From Cynocephalus volans (lineage: Eukaryota > Chordata > Mammalia > Dermoptera > Cynocephalidae): a stretch of 64,000 nucleotides of DNA. Positions within the stretch are counted from its first letter, which is position 1, and the number at the start of each line of letters is the position of its first letter. The notes beneath the pieces were generated by a model, which saw only the letters and a list, made by a program, of their open reading frames with translations, was not told the DNA's origin and did no database searches. The position numbers and the translations under genes are program-made. Where the stretch lies: contig NC_084462.1 of NCBI RefSeq assembly GCF_027409185.1, forward strand, positions 183,076,071-183,140,070, given 5' to 3'. This document shows, in pieces, positions 13,585-25,200 of this stretch.

Positions 13585-14200
13585 ACTTGGTCATAATTAG
13601 AGGGTTGTGACTTTTCAGCCCCACTCGCCAACTTCTGGGGAGGGGAGAGGAGCTGAAGGTTGAGTTGATCACCCACGGCCAATGATCTAATGAATCACGC
13701 CTACACAATGAAGCTTCCATAAAACCCAAAAGGAAGAGCTTCTGGATAGCTGAACACATGGAAGTTTCTGGAGGGTGGTGCACCTGGAGAGGGCATGGAA
13801 GCTCCATTCCCCTTTCCCCATAACTCACCCTATGCGTCTCTTCCTCTGTATCCTTTGTAATATCCTTTAATAAGCCTGCGAATGTGTTTCCCTGAGTTCT
13901 GTAAGCTGCTCTGGCAAATTAATAGAACCCAAGGGGAGTTGTGAGAATCCTAATTTATAGCCTGTTGTTCAGAAGCACTGGCAAAATAACCCGGGGCTAG
14001 TGAAATCACCTGGGGCTGGCATTGAAGTTGGTTCAGTCTTGCGGGATAGAGTCCTCGACCTGTGAGAACTGATGCTGTCTCCAGGAAGATAGTATCGCGA
14101 TTGAATTGGAGGACACCCAGTTGGTGTACCCTGCAGAACCGCTTGGTTGGTATGTGGTGAAAAACCCTCACACACGTAGAAGTAGTCTGTGTTGACCGTG
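13585..14200. repeat. Interspersed repeat, LTR-like, family not named
   Basis: The segment has the texture of a widespread mammalian repeat that I recognise but cannot name with confidence. It holds motifs such as gagggcatggaagctcc, a polyadenylation-like 'aataagcc' and tggtatgtggtgaaaaaccc. Short frames across it on the minus strand are not credible genes. Confidence 0.4.
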
Positions 14201-15854
14201 ATGTGAGAGCAGAAGAAAAAGTTTTTTCTACATTGTTTTCTATTTCATTGAAATATACCATTTTTAATCTTTATTATGTCCAATATTTTGTTTGCTTTGG
14301 GCATAATTGCTTTTTTCTTTGTAGTTTCTTAAGTCTCAATATTTTGGCCACTAAGCAGTTTTATTCCTGTTAATTAACCCAGTGGAGTCTAGGTTAAGCA
14401 GCAACATCTTGGCGTTCAGTTACGTGTGACTCGTTGCCTCCAGACTGATTAATTCTGGAGGACAGACTAAATCAAGTTTTTGCCCTGGCGATGGAAAGAA
14501 CCAGACTCCTGGATCACTACAACTTCACTGAGCCTAGTTCTCCCATGTGGCCTGGCCAGTGGTCAGAAATCATTTTCTCATTTCCTTGTAATTAGTAATA
14601 ATTATTTTACATAGCCACTAAAGATATCCCTTATTCTATCTTATCAAGAGCTAGAAAACTTTTTTTTTTTTTTTTTTTTTTACTGGCATCCCTATTTTAT
14701 TACATTCATAAAAAATCTGAGTGCCTATTATAAATGCCAGGTCCTATGTTAGACATCAGGCATAAAGAGATGAATTCATGTCCTCTACATAAATATACAA
14801 TTTATGATCACTCTACAGTTGTTTCGCAGCTCAGTTTATTTTTTAATTTTTTTGGTGGCTGGCAAGTTTATTTTTGGATAATGGAATTTAGGTTCATTAC
14901 AACCCCATTAACCATAGAATTATAGAGCTGAGAGAGACTCTGGAGGCAATTCAATCCAATTCCATCATTTTAGAGATGGGAAAGCCGAGGCCCTGAGAAG
15001 TTAAGGAGTTTCCCTGAGGCCACACCAGTAATAAGCGGTAGTTCCAGCTAGATCCTGAATCTAACTTGTCAGAATGTTCTCAGGTGTGGGGGGACACAAG
15101 CTGTGCACCAATAAGGCATTTGCAGAACTCTTTTAACATAAACTGTTACAAATACATGCTTACGCTTTCAGTGGGGAGAATTCCTGATGTGTGGCAGGTA
15201 CATGGCAGATAGAAAGAACCCAGTAAAATGTGCATTGAACGAAGCTTCAGTTTATGAGGTTGTTTGTGTCTGTGACTTAAAATCATTTTGTCATATATTT
15301 TGCCAGATCAAAGACTGCAACTAATAGGAAAAAGTTTTAGTATGGCATAATAAAACCAGAAAAATATTTTATGTGCCATATTTGTTTACTATAGTTTTTA
15401 AAATGTCAGCATTCCTTTTACCATTTCTAATTTCCATCATTTCTTCAAACACATGTAATATCCGAACTCCAACATCATGACCTGATTTGTGGTTTGGACA
15501 GATGTGGGAACAGCATCCTCTACTTCCTCTCAGTGCCACTCTCTCAGGCATAGGGTGCAGCCCATGGGGGCTCAGGAAGTGTGGCTAGCAAGCACAAGCC
15601 TCCAAGCCTTCTCCCCACAGCTGGCTTTGGTGCCAGAAGCAGTGCTAGAGAGGCCAGCACCTGCCACTTGTTTCCTGCTGCAGGGGGATGAAATCTACAG
15701 GTGTCTCAAGAGTGCACGTGGCAGGCTGGTATGTGTGTGGGGGGGCTTCGAGAACTGTCGTGGGTGCCTGAACTGCTCGGGGTTATGAAAACGGCTGGTA
15801 GTAACTCCCTCCCCAGGATGCACTCTTTTTCTGCTTAGCACAATCCACCTCCTC

Positions 15855-15995
15855 TAATGCAAGCTAATTATCCAGTCTGGGCCTCCATTTCTTCATCTCT
15901 GAAATGGGCTAATGGTATGAGCTCAGAGGGTGTTGTGCCGATTGAATGAGTTAAATGCAAAGCTGTCAGACTAGGGCCCAACACTTTGGTGCTCA
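15855..15995 (+). repeat. MIR SINE fragment
   Basis: It shows the MIR pattern 'cctccatttcttcatctctgaaatggg' (read here in parts) followed by a 'gattgaatgagttaaatgcaaag'-type tail region. Old and diverged. Confidence 0.6.
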
Positions 15996-16899
15996 GTACC
16001 CATCAGTGCTACAGAGATGCAGCCCCACTGAGGGCAGCAGGAACCACACCCCCAAAGGTCTCTGACGGGTGCACATACCCCTGTGATACACAGTGACAAA
16101 AAATGCAGTGCTTCCTCCCAGAGGCTCACTTGAGACCAAGTTAAAGCATATTGTTTAAAATCACGTCTTCTGATGCCTGGGATGTATGTTTTCTTCTATC
16201 TGCCTTTAGGGTTACTCTGTGAAAGGCACCACATCAAGTAAAAATGGGATGAATGTGTGGGTTTTAGGACAAAAAGCCTCTTTGAAATTCCTAAAACTGG
16301 CTGTCCCCTCCTCTCTGCTGCCATATCTCTCTGTGCATACATACCCTTTATCCATTGGCACCACGCTCTAAATGCTCCTTTAAACAGGTCCCCTCTGTCT
16401 TTCCCAACCCCATACCCAGTCACTGGTGCCCCTCACCCACGTAGAATTGCTGGTGACAAACATCTGGCGGCACCTCTGGCTCCCCCTAGAGACCACATTC
16501 AGTACATGACCTGGCTGTTTGCAAAGCCTTGAGGAATTCTGAAAGTGCTTTTTGCTCTTAGAAACAGTGGAGTGGGGGGAAAGGGAAAAAAAACGAAAAC
16601 AGTTAAGTGGGTTCCAGGCTAGCAAGTACAATTCTAACGGCCTTTTGTCCAGCTCTGCACAAGGTGTGGTACAGGCAGCTGGTCCATGATGAGGTAATAG
16701 ACATCTTTTACAAAAGCATTTTCATTTACCCCAGCGATTTTAATTGAAGGAACCGTCAGGTAGTAAAGGGGAAATGGAATGGTTCAGCCAGAGGGGAAGT
16801 GCTCCAGGACGCACACACTGACCCTTCTATCTGCTTCAGGGGCCAATTCCCTCCCGCCAGCACCTTCTCCCTCTCTGATGGGAGTTCTGATTCCCAGGG

Positions 16900-17140
16900 T
16901 CTAAGTTCCTAGCCCCAGCACTTGCTAGCTGTGATACCTTTGGCACATTACTGCCTCAGTTTCTTGTATAAAATGGGGACTCTAAGGCCAGCCCATGGCT
17001 CAATTGGGAGAGCGTGTTGCTAGCACCACCAGGTCAAGGGTTAAGATCCCCTTACGGGTCATCTTAAAAAAAAAAAACAAAATGGGGACTCTACGGACAC
17101 CTTGTTAGGTCCTGAGGAGGATGAAATGCACTAAGTTGTG
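16900..17140 (+). repeat. MIR SINE split by a CYN SINE
   Basis: The left part (about 16900-16984) carries the 'ctcagtttcttgtataaaatgggg' region of MIR. The MIR resumes after the CYN insertion at 17080 with the duplicated aaaatggggactcta and a 'ggatgaaatgcactaag' segment. Confidence 0.65.
16985..17077 (+). mobile_element. CYN-type SINE, single unit
   Basis: One unit begins GGCCAGCCCATGGCTCAATT and ends GATCCCCTTACGGGTCATC plus an A-tail. Its ends look like the left end of the first unit fused to the right end of the second, which suggests recombination within a dimer. The target duplication AAATGGGGACTCTA flanks it and derives from the host MIR. Confidence 0.85.
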
Positions 17141-18052
17141 TAGTGCAGGGCTGGGGTCTGGGGTGCACCCACAGTGAACAACAGCTGTGGAAGCAGTGGA
17201 TGTAAGGGTTCCAGTGGGTGCTGAGGCAGTGCTGGGTGCCTGTTCTTCGTATGATCACTAATTTTCAAAGTGTGATCCCCAGCATCAGCATGTCCTGGGA
17301 ACTTGTCAGAAATACAAGTCCGCAGGCTTCTTCCCAGACTGATGGAACTAGAAATGCTGGGCCCACTAGTCTGTGTCAATGGCCCTCCAGGTGACTCTGA
17401 TGTGTGATCAAGCTTGAGAGTTGGTGCAGATTAATCATTTTTAAAAAAGGTCCTTCGGTACCACAGCACTGATTCATCCTCTGGAGCTGGAACAAGATGC
17501 GTAACAAAACACATGACTCCAGTGTCAGAGGTGAACTCTGAATCTCCCACGATCTGATCTAATACCGACTTCCACTGGTGCTGTGCATCATGCTTCCACA
17601 CAAACTCCTCCTGGAGCCCAACAACCCTCATACAAGGCAGCTTTTAACCCCACCTTAGAAGAAACTGAGGATCAGAAAGATCTCACAGTATGTGGCATCA
17701 TTTGTTGGGCACCTACCATGGGTCAGAACTGATGCCAAATGCTGGAGACACAAATGAAAAACAGGGAGGTTTCCACCCTCAAAGGGAAAGACAGATACCC
17801 ACCCAGAGGTCAGGCCAACACTTCCATGGTACAGCCGGGCTCCCACTAAACTGCAAAGTACTAGATTTCAAGTTCTACCCTTGTGCTTACTGCTTTAGAA
17901 CCTTTTTTTGCATCTATTCTAGGGGTTTTGGTAATTGTCCTACATGAAGATAAGTATTATGCAGTATTCAGCATTTGATATTAGCCTAACTAGAAGAAGT
18001 ATCAATTGGCTTTTACGTATTATGTACTTTGCCTTAGAAGTGATCATTTCCT

Positions 18053-18228
18053 GGGCCGGCCTGTGGCTCACTCGGGAGAGTGCGGTGCTGATAACACCAA
18101 GGCCACGGGTTCGGATCCCTTATAGGGATGGCCGGTTTGCTCACTGGCTGAGCGTGGTGCTGACAACACCAAGTCAAGGGTTAAGATCCCCTTACCGGTC
18201 ATCTTTAAAAAAAAAAAAAAAAAAAAAG
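18053..18228 (+). mobile_element. CYN-type SINE, full dimer
   Basis: An almost canonical dimer: GGCCGGCCTGTGGCTCACTC, box B GGTTCGGATCC, a second unit with GGTTAAGATCCCC, then CGGTCATCTTT and more than 20 A residues. The target duplication AAGTGATCATTTCCTG is perfect on both sides. Confidence 0.93.
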
Positions 18229-18675
18229 TGATCATTTCCTGATAAAATTTTCTACTAGAGCTTATAATTTTGCCTACCCTGTGACTGAATGCTACCTTCT
18301 TTCAAGAGCACTTTACAGTTTAAATAATGCTTTGCCATCCCTTCTCTTATTGACTCTCATAATAACTCTAAGTTAAAACTCACATAATTAACACCTCCAC
18401 TTTCCAAATGAGAGAACAGAGGCTCAGAGAGGCCATAAGGTAGATAAGTGGCAGAATCACGTTTCACACACATTTACTGAATATTAAAATTCTTGAATGA
18501 GTACCTAGATCCTGATCACTAACTCCTGTGACATTCAGGGTGTTTATGCTTCAGTTCCTTGGGCTTCCTAAGGATGAACAGCTCAGTGGTATTCTGACTG
18601 CACTGCTGCATTCCAAAAGACCTACACAGAAGTGAGCTGAGAGGGGAACACACTGAAAGCAGTCCCAGTATGGGT

Positions 18676-20709
18676 AGTAGTGATCTCACACACACTTTAT
18701 TCATGCCGAGAAGTCCACGGTACTTATATAAGTGTACAGTGATGTTCCATGTTCCCATCTAACACAGCTTGCTTAGATTTACAGGCAGACTGATGTTTCA
18801 TCTCATGTGCATTCCAAGTAAAGCTGGTTAATGACCATGAGCAGGTCCAGGACTTGAACCTTTCAAAAGAGATGCATAATACAGGTATAATTTAGGAAGG
18901 AAGAAACAAGTAGAATATAGCTTATTATATAACTATCAACAAATCAGAACATGTAAATGACAATTTCCAATACTATAAAAAAGCATGGAAGATCATTTCT
19001 ATACAGAACACCCAGCATGTGGAAGGGTTTGTGTAAACGACAGCCCTCATGCAGCTGCTCACCCAAGGGACAAAGGTGAGAGGGGCAGGACACTCCTCTT
19101 CCTCAAAGCTCACAGAGCCAGTCCCGGGTTTGTGTAAGACTCAAACGATGAAGTTTCATTGTCATCAGGGAAACATAGTAAAAGGAATGTCCAGCACTAG
19201 GGCATACATTTAAAAGGTGCTTTCTAGGGCTGACCCCTTGCTCACTTGGGAGAGTGTGGTGCCGACAACACCGAGTCAAGGATTAAGATCCCCTTACCAA
19301 TCATCTTTTAATAAATAAATAAATAAATATTAATAAAAGGTGCTTTCTTCTGAAACACATTAAAAAGACATCATTAGGGAATTTCACAGGATAGGATGGT
19401 TGCACAGCTAGTTTGCATTTCCCTATTGGTAGCATCAGCTACTCCTAATTTAGTTTTCTTTTCTTTTCTTTTTTTTTGGGCGATTGGAACACTCGACCTT
19501 GGTATTGTAATACTGTGTTCTAACCAACTGAGCTAACTCGCCAGCCCCGATTAATCCATTTTTCTATTACTCATGGAAGTTTTACTTGACTCAAATGGGT
19601 GAGCAGTTGTTTTTAACATCCAGACTATAAAAAGCAGAAATTTCAGAATTCTCTTTTCTAGCAGGCATGGCAAACTTCATGTCCTGAAGAATTTCTATGG
19701 CATCTTATACATTTACTGAACCATGTATCAATTTCAATTCAGAACAATGATTATATCCTGTCCCGAAAAGATCCAAGTTGGTGTTTTCATTCCCTAACCA
19801 TTTTAAGAAGCAAAAATCTTACCTTTCGAAGCTTTACTTCTTTTATCTAAAATAAAAGGAAAAAACTGGTCATATCAATCCTTTACAAAAACGCCTTTAG
19901 TTAATTCATCATCAAAATCAACATTTAGCTGAAGGCTTCATAGCTTAGGTAAAGCAATTACAGGAAGCTTTCAGAAAATAGAAATTTGCTGTAATGTCTC
20001 ATAGTCAAGAGGTGGTAAAATTTCTACAAAAGATGTCCTAAGAACAGGGAAGAGCTCTTCCGACTTTGCATGGCTCTTCACCCCCCTACCATACCCTAAA
20101 CTCTAGTCTTTCAGTTTAAAGTTCTCTTCTTTCTTTCCTCTTTTTAATCAATGGTTTAGTAATACTTGACAAGGCCTTATCTCAGCTCTACTGTGAACCA
20201 CATGGTTATTCCTCTTCTCCAAATTTTATAATGAAAAAATTTCATATATTCCAAACAGCTGAAAACTGTTCCATGACACTATACCCATAAATATTTCAGC
20301 CTGCATCTTTTAATAAGAAAGACATCGCCTCTATATTCATAATACCACTGTCACACCTAAGAAAGTCGACAATTCCCTGATATCAAGGTCTTGTTCAAAT
20401 TTCCCCAATTGTCCTCAAATGCCTTTTATAGCTGACAAGCGCTCCCTCTAGATTCACAAAGCACTACAGGTGGTTCTGATGTTCACACTTAGTTAAGAAT
20501 CATAGTTCCTATACAACATCAATTTTGATTCTTTTTGAAAATAATTTCTTCCTGAACTCAAACGAATCAAATTAAAAAAACTTACCAGCACTCCTAATTT
20601 TATAAACGATGAAGCCCATCAATCCCATTCCTATCCAAATTTCCTGGTAAACTTGGGTATAGTAAGGCTTCATGGGGATCCAAACATTTTTAATAATGCT
20701 TTGAAGCAT
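18676..20709 (-). CDS. ATP5MJ: ATP synthase membrane subunit j (6.8 kDa mitochondrial proteolipid), coding exons and 3' UTR
   Basis: Three spliced segments (20586-20709, 19823-19846 and 18828-18859) join in frame to a 59-residue protein starting [17 protein letters not shown] and ending PGPAHGH. Human ATP5MJ (C14orf2, MLQ) is 58 residues with the same MLQ start. The protein is a small inner-membrane subunit of mitochondrial F1Fo ATP synthase. A hydrophobic stretch around residues 24-37 is the likely membrane helix and is followed by a basic tail (KIRSADKRSK). No stops or frameshifts occur. A reverse-strand AATAAA at 18696-18701 is about 130 bp past the stop and sets the probable 3' end. Identity rests on remembered sequence, which matches over nearly the whole length. 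Confidence 0.95.
18696..18701 (-). terminator. ATP5MJ: Polyadenylation signal AATAAA of ATP5MJ
   Basis: TTTATT on the plus strand reads AATAAA on the gene's strand, about 126 bp after the stop codon. It is the nearest canonical hexamer downstream of the stop that I found. Confidence 0.7.
18828..18859 (-). CDS. ATP5MJ: ATP5MJ last coding exon
   Basis: The exon starts after the reverse-strand TTTTGAAAG acceptor and encodes [10 protein letters not shown] before TAA at 18830-18828. The Pro/Gly/His-rich end agrees in character with the human APAPGHH end. The acceptor has only a modest pyrimidine tract. Confidence 0.9.
19226..19334 (+). mobile_element. CYN-type SINE, single unit, in ATP5MJ intron
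   Basis: One unit starts GGGCTGACCCCTTGCTCAC and ends GATCCCCTTACCAATCATC followed by a TAAA-rich tail. The target duplication AAAAGGTGCTTTCT is present at about 19212-19225 and 19335-19348. The orientation is antisense to ATP5MJ. Confidence 0.85.
19456..19549 (-). mobile_element. CYN-type tRNA-Ile SINE, monomer
   Basis: The minus strand reads GGGGCTGGCGAGTTAGCTCA then GTTGGTTAGAACAC, then an interrupted A-tail seen as T/C runs at 19456-19478. It sits in the same ATP5MJ intron as the copy 200 bp away. Confidence 0.75.
19823..19846 (-). CDS. ATP5MJ: ATP5MJ 24-nt microexon (DKRSKASK)
   Basis: Only 24 nt lie between the acceptor TTTTAG and the donor GTAAG on the reverse strand. Phase 1 is kept at both sides, so the exon adds eight residues (DKRSKASK) and could be skipped without a frameshift. 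The basic segment it encodes follows the membrane helix. Confidence 0.93.
20586..20709 (-). CDS. ATP5MJ: ATP5MJ first coding exon (residues 1-41)
   Basis: The reverse strand reads TTTTCAG then ATG at 20709-20707, so the start codon directly follows the splice acceptor and the upstream exon must be entirely untranslated. The exon ends with AGTGCTG then GTAAG, in phase 1. It encodes the N-terminal amphipathic segment and the membrane-spanning part ([15 protein letters not shown]). Confidence 0.95.
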
Positions 20710-21929
20710 CTGAAAATGAACACAGTGATAAATATTAAGATGGCTATTGTTCTATCTACCTGGTAAGAGATTTTCATTTAAGTCTGACCCTGTTTCTCAG
20801 GACTACCCAACAGGGAGCCAAGCTTGTGCCAGACGCATGCCAGAAGCACAGCCTCATGCTCTCCACAGCTCTTCAAGCTCAATCTGCCCCTCAATGTCCC
20901 CCTCCCCCAACCCTTGGCCATCCTGGCTCAATCTCCTCTTCCTCAAGTCCTAGAGCTCTCTTACCATGTCCCCCCTCTCCAAGGCTATCCTCCACTAATG
21001 CTATGCCTGAAATCACACACCACTCTTCTAACTTTCAAATGGAAAAACTAGTATGTTCCCATCATCACATTAAGAACTGCTGGCATTCTAAGCTAAAAAA
21101 CAAAAACAAAAAACATGATCAGAGCATAGTTTCTTATGAAACTAACCCAGGCTTGGGTGAACTTTGATCAGCTGTATCTCAGTCTTGAAGTCTATTGCTA
21201 AATACAAAACATATGGCATAAGATCATTTCATGAGAACTGCGAATTATGATAGAACTTAATGAATAAAAACAATTATTTAAGTAATTATTGGATTTGATT
21301 GGGAAAAGCCATTAAATCCTGAACTTACAGTTGGCTTTTATGTGCAGGTCTCAAAGTAATGCTTTTGATTATTTTTACAATTTACTCCACTACAGACCCA
21401 AAATTAAACACCCTTATTTTCATTTTAATAGGCTTCATAATCTTCAGTGCTCTATTAAACTACAGCCACTGAAACAGTTGTCAGGAATGATTAGGTGTGA
21501 GCACTCCTCATCTCACTTGGAGACTGCTTTGGCTGCAGTCTGCACCGCTGTCTCACCCTGCCCTGCCCTGCCCACTGCTCTTTTCACATTGCCACTTAGG
21601 TTACACAGAATGCGACTTCTCTTTGGTGCTCTATGAGTTTACACATTTCCCAGCTGTGTGTCAGTTTTACAGTGCCTAATCCTTCAAAAGCCCAACCTAT
21701 TCAAAGGTCAAATGGCTGCCCACAAATTATTGAAACCTGGATTGTGTGGTCATTTATCCATTCACTGAGCATGTCCTAGGCGCCAGACATTGTTGTAGAA
21801 GCTGACAAACAAGATAGAACCAGAATATCTAGGAAAAGTGTCCTCGGTAGAGGCAATGTATGTGCCAAGACCCCGAGGTCAGAATGAACTTGAAGAGGTG
21901 GGAGGAATAGGAAAAAGGCCACAGTGGCT

Positions 21930-22020
21930 GTCCAGATTCAAATCCTGGCTGTCATGTACTTATAACTTAAATTGCCTCAGCTTCCTCAACTGTAAAATAA
22001 GTATAAAAACAAGGGTAAAA
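21930..22020 (+). repeat. MIR SINE fragment
   Basis: A 'caaatcctggctgtcatgtactta' segment followed by 'cctcaactgtaaaataag' matches the diverged MIR body. It lies in ATP5MJ intron 1. Confidence 0.55.
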
Positions 22021-22141
22021 AAAAAATCAAGTGTTGTCTGGTATCATATAGTACGTGCTTGTTAGATAAAATACTATGACTGAACTACAGGAAAGAAGAC
22101 AGGCCAGGTCATTTAGGGCCTTGGAGGCCACGAGAGTTTAG

Positions 22142-22312
22142 CTTTTTTTTTTTTTTTAAAAGATGACCGGTAAGGGGATCTTAACCCTTGACTTGGTGTT
22201 GTCAGCACCACGCTCAGCCAGTGAGCGAACCGGCCATCCGTATATGGGATCCGAACCCGGGGCCTTGGTGTTATCAGCACCGCACTCTCCCGAGTGAGCC
22301 ACGGGCCGGCCC
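22142..22312 (-). mobile_element. CYN-type SINE, full dimer
   Basis: A complete dimer on the minus strand, with boxes GGTTCGGATCC and GGTTAAGATCC and an A-tail (T run from 22143). The target duplication AGAGTTTAGCTTTT is visible on both flanks. Confidence 0.92.
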
Positions 22313-22653
22313 AGAGTTTAGCTTTTATTCGAAGAATGTTCCCCAAACTTAACAGCGTTTACTTAATACTTTACATACTTATTTTCTGCCCTACTCCCCA
22401 CCTGTACAATGTGGGTACTAGGAGAAAGTTGCTCCAGAGCCCACAACATTTAAGCAGGATTGGGCTCACACCAAATCTATGTTACCCAGGTCCATGTTCC
22501 TGATTGTGATGAGAGTCTGACCGCAAGGCCTGGCTTCCTGCTCGTCCTCCCTAGGAGAGAACTTATTTAGGCTGAGGAATGGTCCTGAAGGCTGGTCCTC
22601 TGAGTGTGACCTTGTAGGATGTGGCTGTGTTCTTCTGAAACTCCTTGCAGATT

Positions 22654-22736
22654 CGAGGGGACTTAAAAAAGTTAGTGGAAAAGTAGAATTAAAAGATAAT
22701 ATGATTTTTTCCATGAACTTTTTGAAGTACCCCTGT
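22654..22736. mobile_element. Short mariner-type MITE (palindromic)
   Basis: The left arm GAGGGGACTTAAAAAAGTTA and the reverse complement of the right arm (GGGGTACTTCAAAAAGTTCA) pair over about 28 bp around an AATTAAAAGATAATA centre. The whole element is about 83 bp. A related copy lies at about 49.55 kb. I assign it to the mariner group from memory of its TIR style. Confidence 0.65.
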
Positions 22737-22969
22737 ACATCTGCTCTCAAATTTCCTGTCCTCAGACCATACCCAGATGCTCTAACAGAGCATGAGTTTC
22801 CAAGAAACCAACAGCTCTGCCTTGAAAAGGTGCCTGAGAGGATCTAAACAGGACCCAGAGGAGGTCTCTGGAAGCCCCAGACTAGAAGAGCTCAGAGGGA
22901 TGCAGTGGATTCCTCTCCTCCTGAGATCAGCAACGACTGGAAAGGAGCGTTCTAGAGGACCAACGGGGT

Positions 22970-23150
22970 TGGAAGCCTGGGTTCCAGCACCAGCTATGCC
23001 TGCTCTGCTCTCAACTTTGAGCAAGTCCCTGAAGCTGTTTTTTCAGAGGTTTGATTTTTTGTGAGACAGGGATACCTCTACCTGTCCCAGAGAGCTCTCT
23101 ACGGAATGCAAGGAGGAAACACGAAAGGCCCAGCCTGCTGCCTGGCATGG
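22970..23150 (+). repeat. Probable MIR SINE
   Basis: 'ggaagcctgggttccagcac' followed by 'gagcaagtccctgaagctg' and 'gagacagggatacctctacc' reproduces the order of MIR blocks at high divergence. Confidence 0.5.
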
Positions 23151-24099
23151 AGTAAGAATTCAGTAAGCACTCACAGCAGTAATAGAAAGAACTGCTACGA
23201 ATGCCCACTGATGGCAATACTACTAGGCCAAAGGGATTTTAAGAGAGGAAGAACTTAAAAAGATTCCCTAGCTTAGGTCAGGTAGGGGCTTTAGAGACAG
23301 TGAGATCATATGAGAATCAGAAAGAAAAGGGCAAAGTAAACTGAGAGGGTACAAAGGCAGTAAGAAGGGGCCAGAGAAACCTCATTTACCTTGATACTGT
23401 GCTCAGGGCTTAGGCGCCCCGGTAATCTCCTCACCAAAAATTACCTTAGGTCCCTGGTAAAGTAGAGACCTGCTATATAGTATATTGCAAATATTTACCT
23501 TCTTTTTTCTCCTTTTCCCTTAGCCTTCCTTTTGGCCGAGGTTGCCATATTTGGCTAGACAAAGTGGCATGTTTCCAATATTTAATAAAGTGAGGGCCCC
23601 TACTTTTTCCACCTGAGTCCATTCTGTCCAGCCACATGTCCCAGCTCTGTGTGTCAGTTTTACAGCACCAGATCTTTAAAAACCCCATCATATTTGAATA
23701 TGTGGTCAAATAGGTGTCTACTATATCCGTTTAAGTCTGCAACGTTTTGGCATTTTACCTTAACAGCAAACTACTACCTAACCTTACACCGGAAATAGTA
23801 AATGTCTGACCTACTGAGCCCCAGACTGGGATTTACAGTCCGAGTTCCACACAGTTTTGGTTGTCACCATTTGATCTTGTTTTAGCTCCCGTTTCCCCTC
23901 TCCCAAGGCCTTGTCATATTACAGTACGACTTGGAGAACAAGCGTGCTGCGGGGAGACTTGAGTTGTAAAGGGGAGAAGGCACTGAATTTGGGGTGAGCC
24001 CTCTTGGCTTGGCTTCTAGCTCCATCACTAACTAGCTGCGGAACCTCGCTCAGGTAGCTGAACTCACAACCAAAGCAAGCTCCTTGTCAAAACCGTACG

Positions 24100-24650
24100 A
24101 TGGCACAGGTGCACAGGCCGCGGGAAGGCGCAGCGCAGGCCGAGAAGACCCTTCCCGCCGGGGGCTAATCCCCGGACCGCCTCCCTTTACGATTTGAGCG
24201 GCCGGGGGCTCGGTCCCAACGTCAGCGGGAGCCTTCCCGCCCGCTCCCCGCCCCCACGGCGGGGGCCAGTCCTGGTCCCCACGGGCTCCGGGCTCACCAT
24301 CCCGCCCCCACCACGGTCCGGGCCGCCCCGAACCGAGAAGCCAGAGGGCGCCGGGCCCCGCACTCACCTCGGCGAAGGACTAACTGCTTAGGCCGCACCA
24401 GAGAACCGCAGCCGCTGACTCCGAAAGGTCACCGAGTGCGCAGGCGCCGCGCGGGGCCCGCCGGGAAGGAGGAAGGAGCCTCAGCGTCCCAAGGCCAGAG
24501 CGCCTCCCAGTCCGCGTCTGCGCACCACAGCGCCCCCGGTGGCCGCCACGGTGCGGCAGGCAAGCGGCGGCCCAGGTGGGAGGCCGGCGGGGCCTGGGGC
24601 AGGGCCGGGTAGGGCCGGGCTGGGGGCGGTGGGGTGGGGTGCACGGGCGT
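24100..24650. promoter_or_regulatory. ATP5MJ: CpG island promoter of ATP5MJ
   Basis: A compact, very GC-rich, CpG-dense block in otherwise AT-rich surroundings, with no TATA box that I can see. It contains the probable untranslated first exon of ATP5MJ. I see no convincing gene starting rightward from it before the retrovirus at 25.2 kb. Confidence 0.8.
24368..24440 (-). other. ATP5MJ: Putative untranslated first exon of ATP5MJ
   Basis: The reverse strand gives CTTCGCCGAG then GTGAGTGCGG, a strong donor at 24367/24368 in the CpG island. The coding ATG directly follows an acceptor, so an upstream non-coding exon is required and this is the best candidate. The transcription start (given here as about 24440) is a guess. 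Confidence 0.6.
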
Positions 24651-24998
24651 CGGGGTGCGTCGTGATGCTCACAGAGTGACCGACCGTCCAGACTTTCTCA
24701 AGACTGATGGCTTTTTCGGGACGCGAGACTTTCAACGCCGAAACAGGGAAAGTTCTGGACAAACTGGACCGGTTGTTGCCTAAAAAAGTGGAGCCTCCTT
24801 ACTTGATATGTTAAAGGCGGAGAAGGAAAGCCTCCCACCTCAGGGACGTTTCCCGCCATTCCCCATTGTACTGTCAGCTTTTTCTTTCTGCGTATTTTTA
24901 TGTGTCTAATCTGGGCATCTTCTCAGCACACGATGTAAAACTTCCACAGGGGCTGCAGACACTGGACCTGACACCATTTTTAAAAATAACCATGCTTA

Positions 24999-25146
24999 GG
25001 GCCAGCCCCGTGGCTCACTCTGGAGAGTGCAGCGCTGGGATCGCCATAGGCCACGGGTTTGGATCCTATATAGGGATGGCCTGTGCGCTCACTGGCTGAG
25101 CGTGGTGCTGACAACACCGAGCCAAGGGTTGCGATCCCCTTACCGG
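24999..25146 (+). mobile_element. CYN-type SINE, dimer
   Basis: A dimer beginning GGGCCAGCCCCGTGGCTCAC with a second unit GGGTTGCGATCCCC. It ends almost without a tail at CTTACCGG. The target duplication ACCATGCTTA is at 24989-24998 and 25147-25156. It ends 55 bp before the retroviral LTR. Confidence 0.88.
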
Positions 25147-25200
25147 ACCATGCTTACTCTGTTTAGGGAAGTAAAAAAACACATAGAAAAATTCAGCAGG

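Larger units (their letters stand above)
1..18675. other. Intergenic region left of ATP5MJ
   Basis: I find no exon with splice signals and a recognisable protein in this stretch. Open frames here are short, overlap on both strands and mostly fall in GC-rich or repeat sequence. Recognisable contents are MIR and L1 fragments, tRNA-Ile-derived SINEs and the CA/102-bp composite array, listed separately. In human the corresponding interval between PPP1R13B and ATP5MJ is also largely non-coding. Non-coding RNA exons cannot be excluded from sequence alone. Confidence 0.6.

Noticed and set aside
14840-14870. 'ttttttggtggctggcaag' as a further CYN monomer
   Set aside because: Only the last 15 bases next to the tail are similar; no tRNA-like body follows.
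24050-24762. GC-rich open frames in the ATP5MJ CpG island
   Set aside because: GC-rich sequence has few stops by chance; there is no family resemblance, and overlapping frames occur on both strands.
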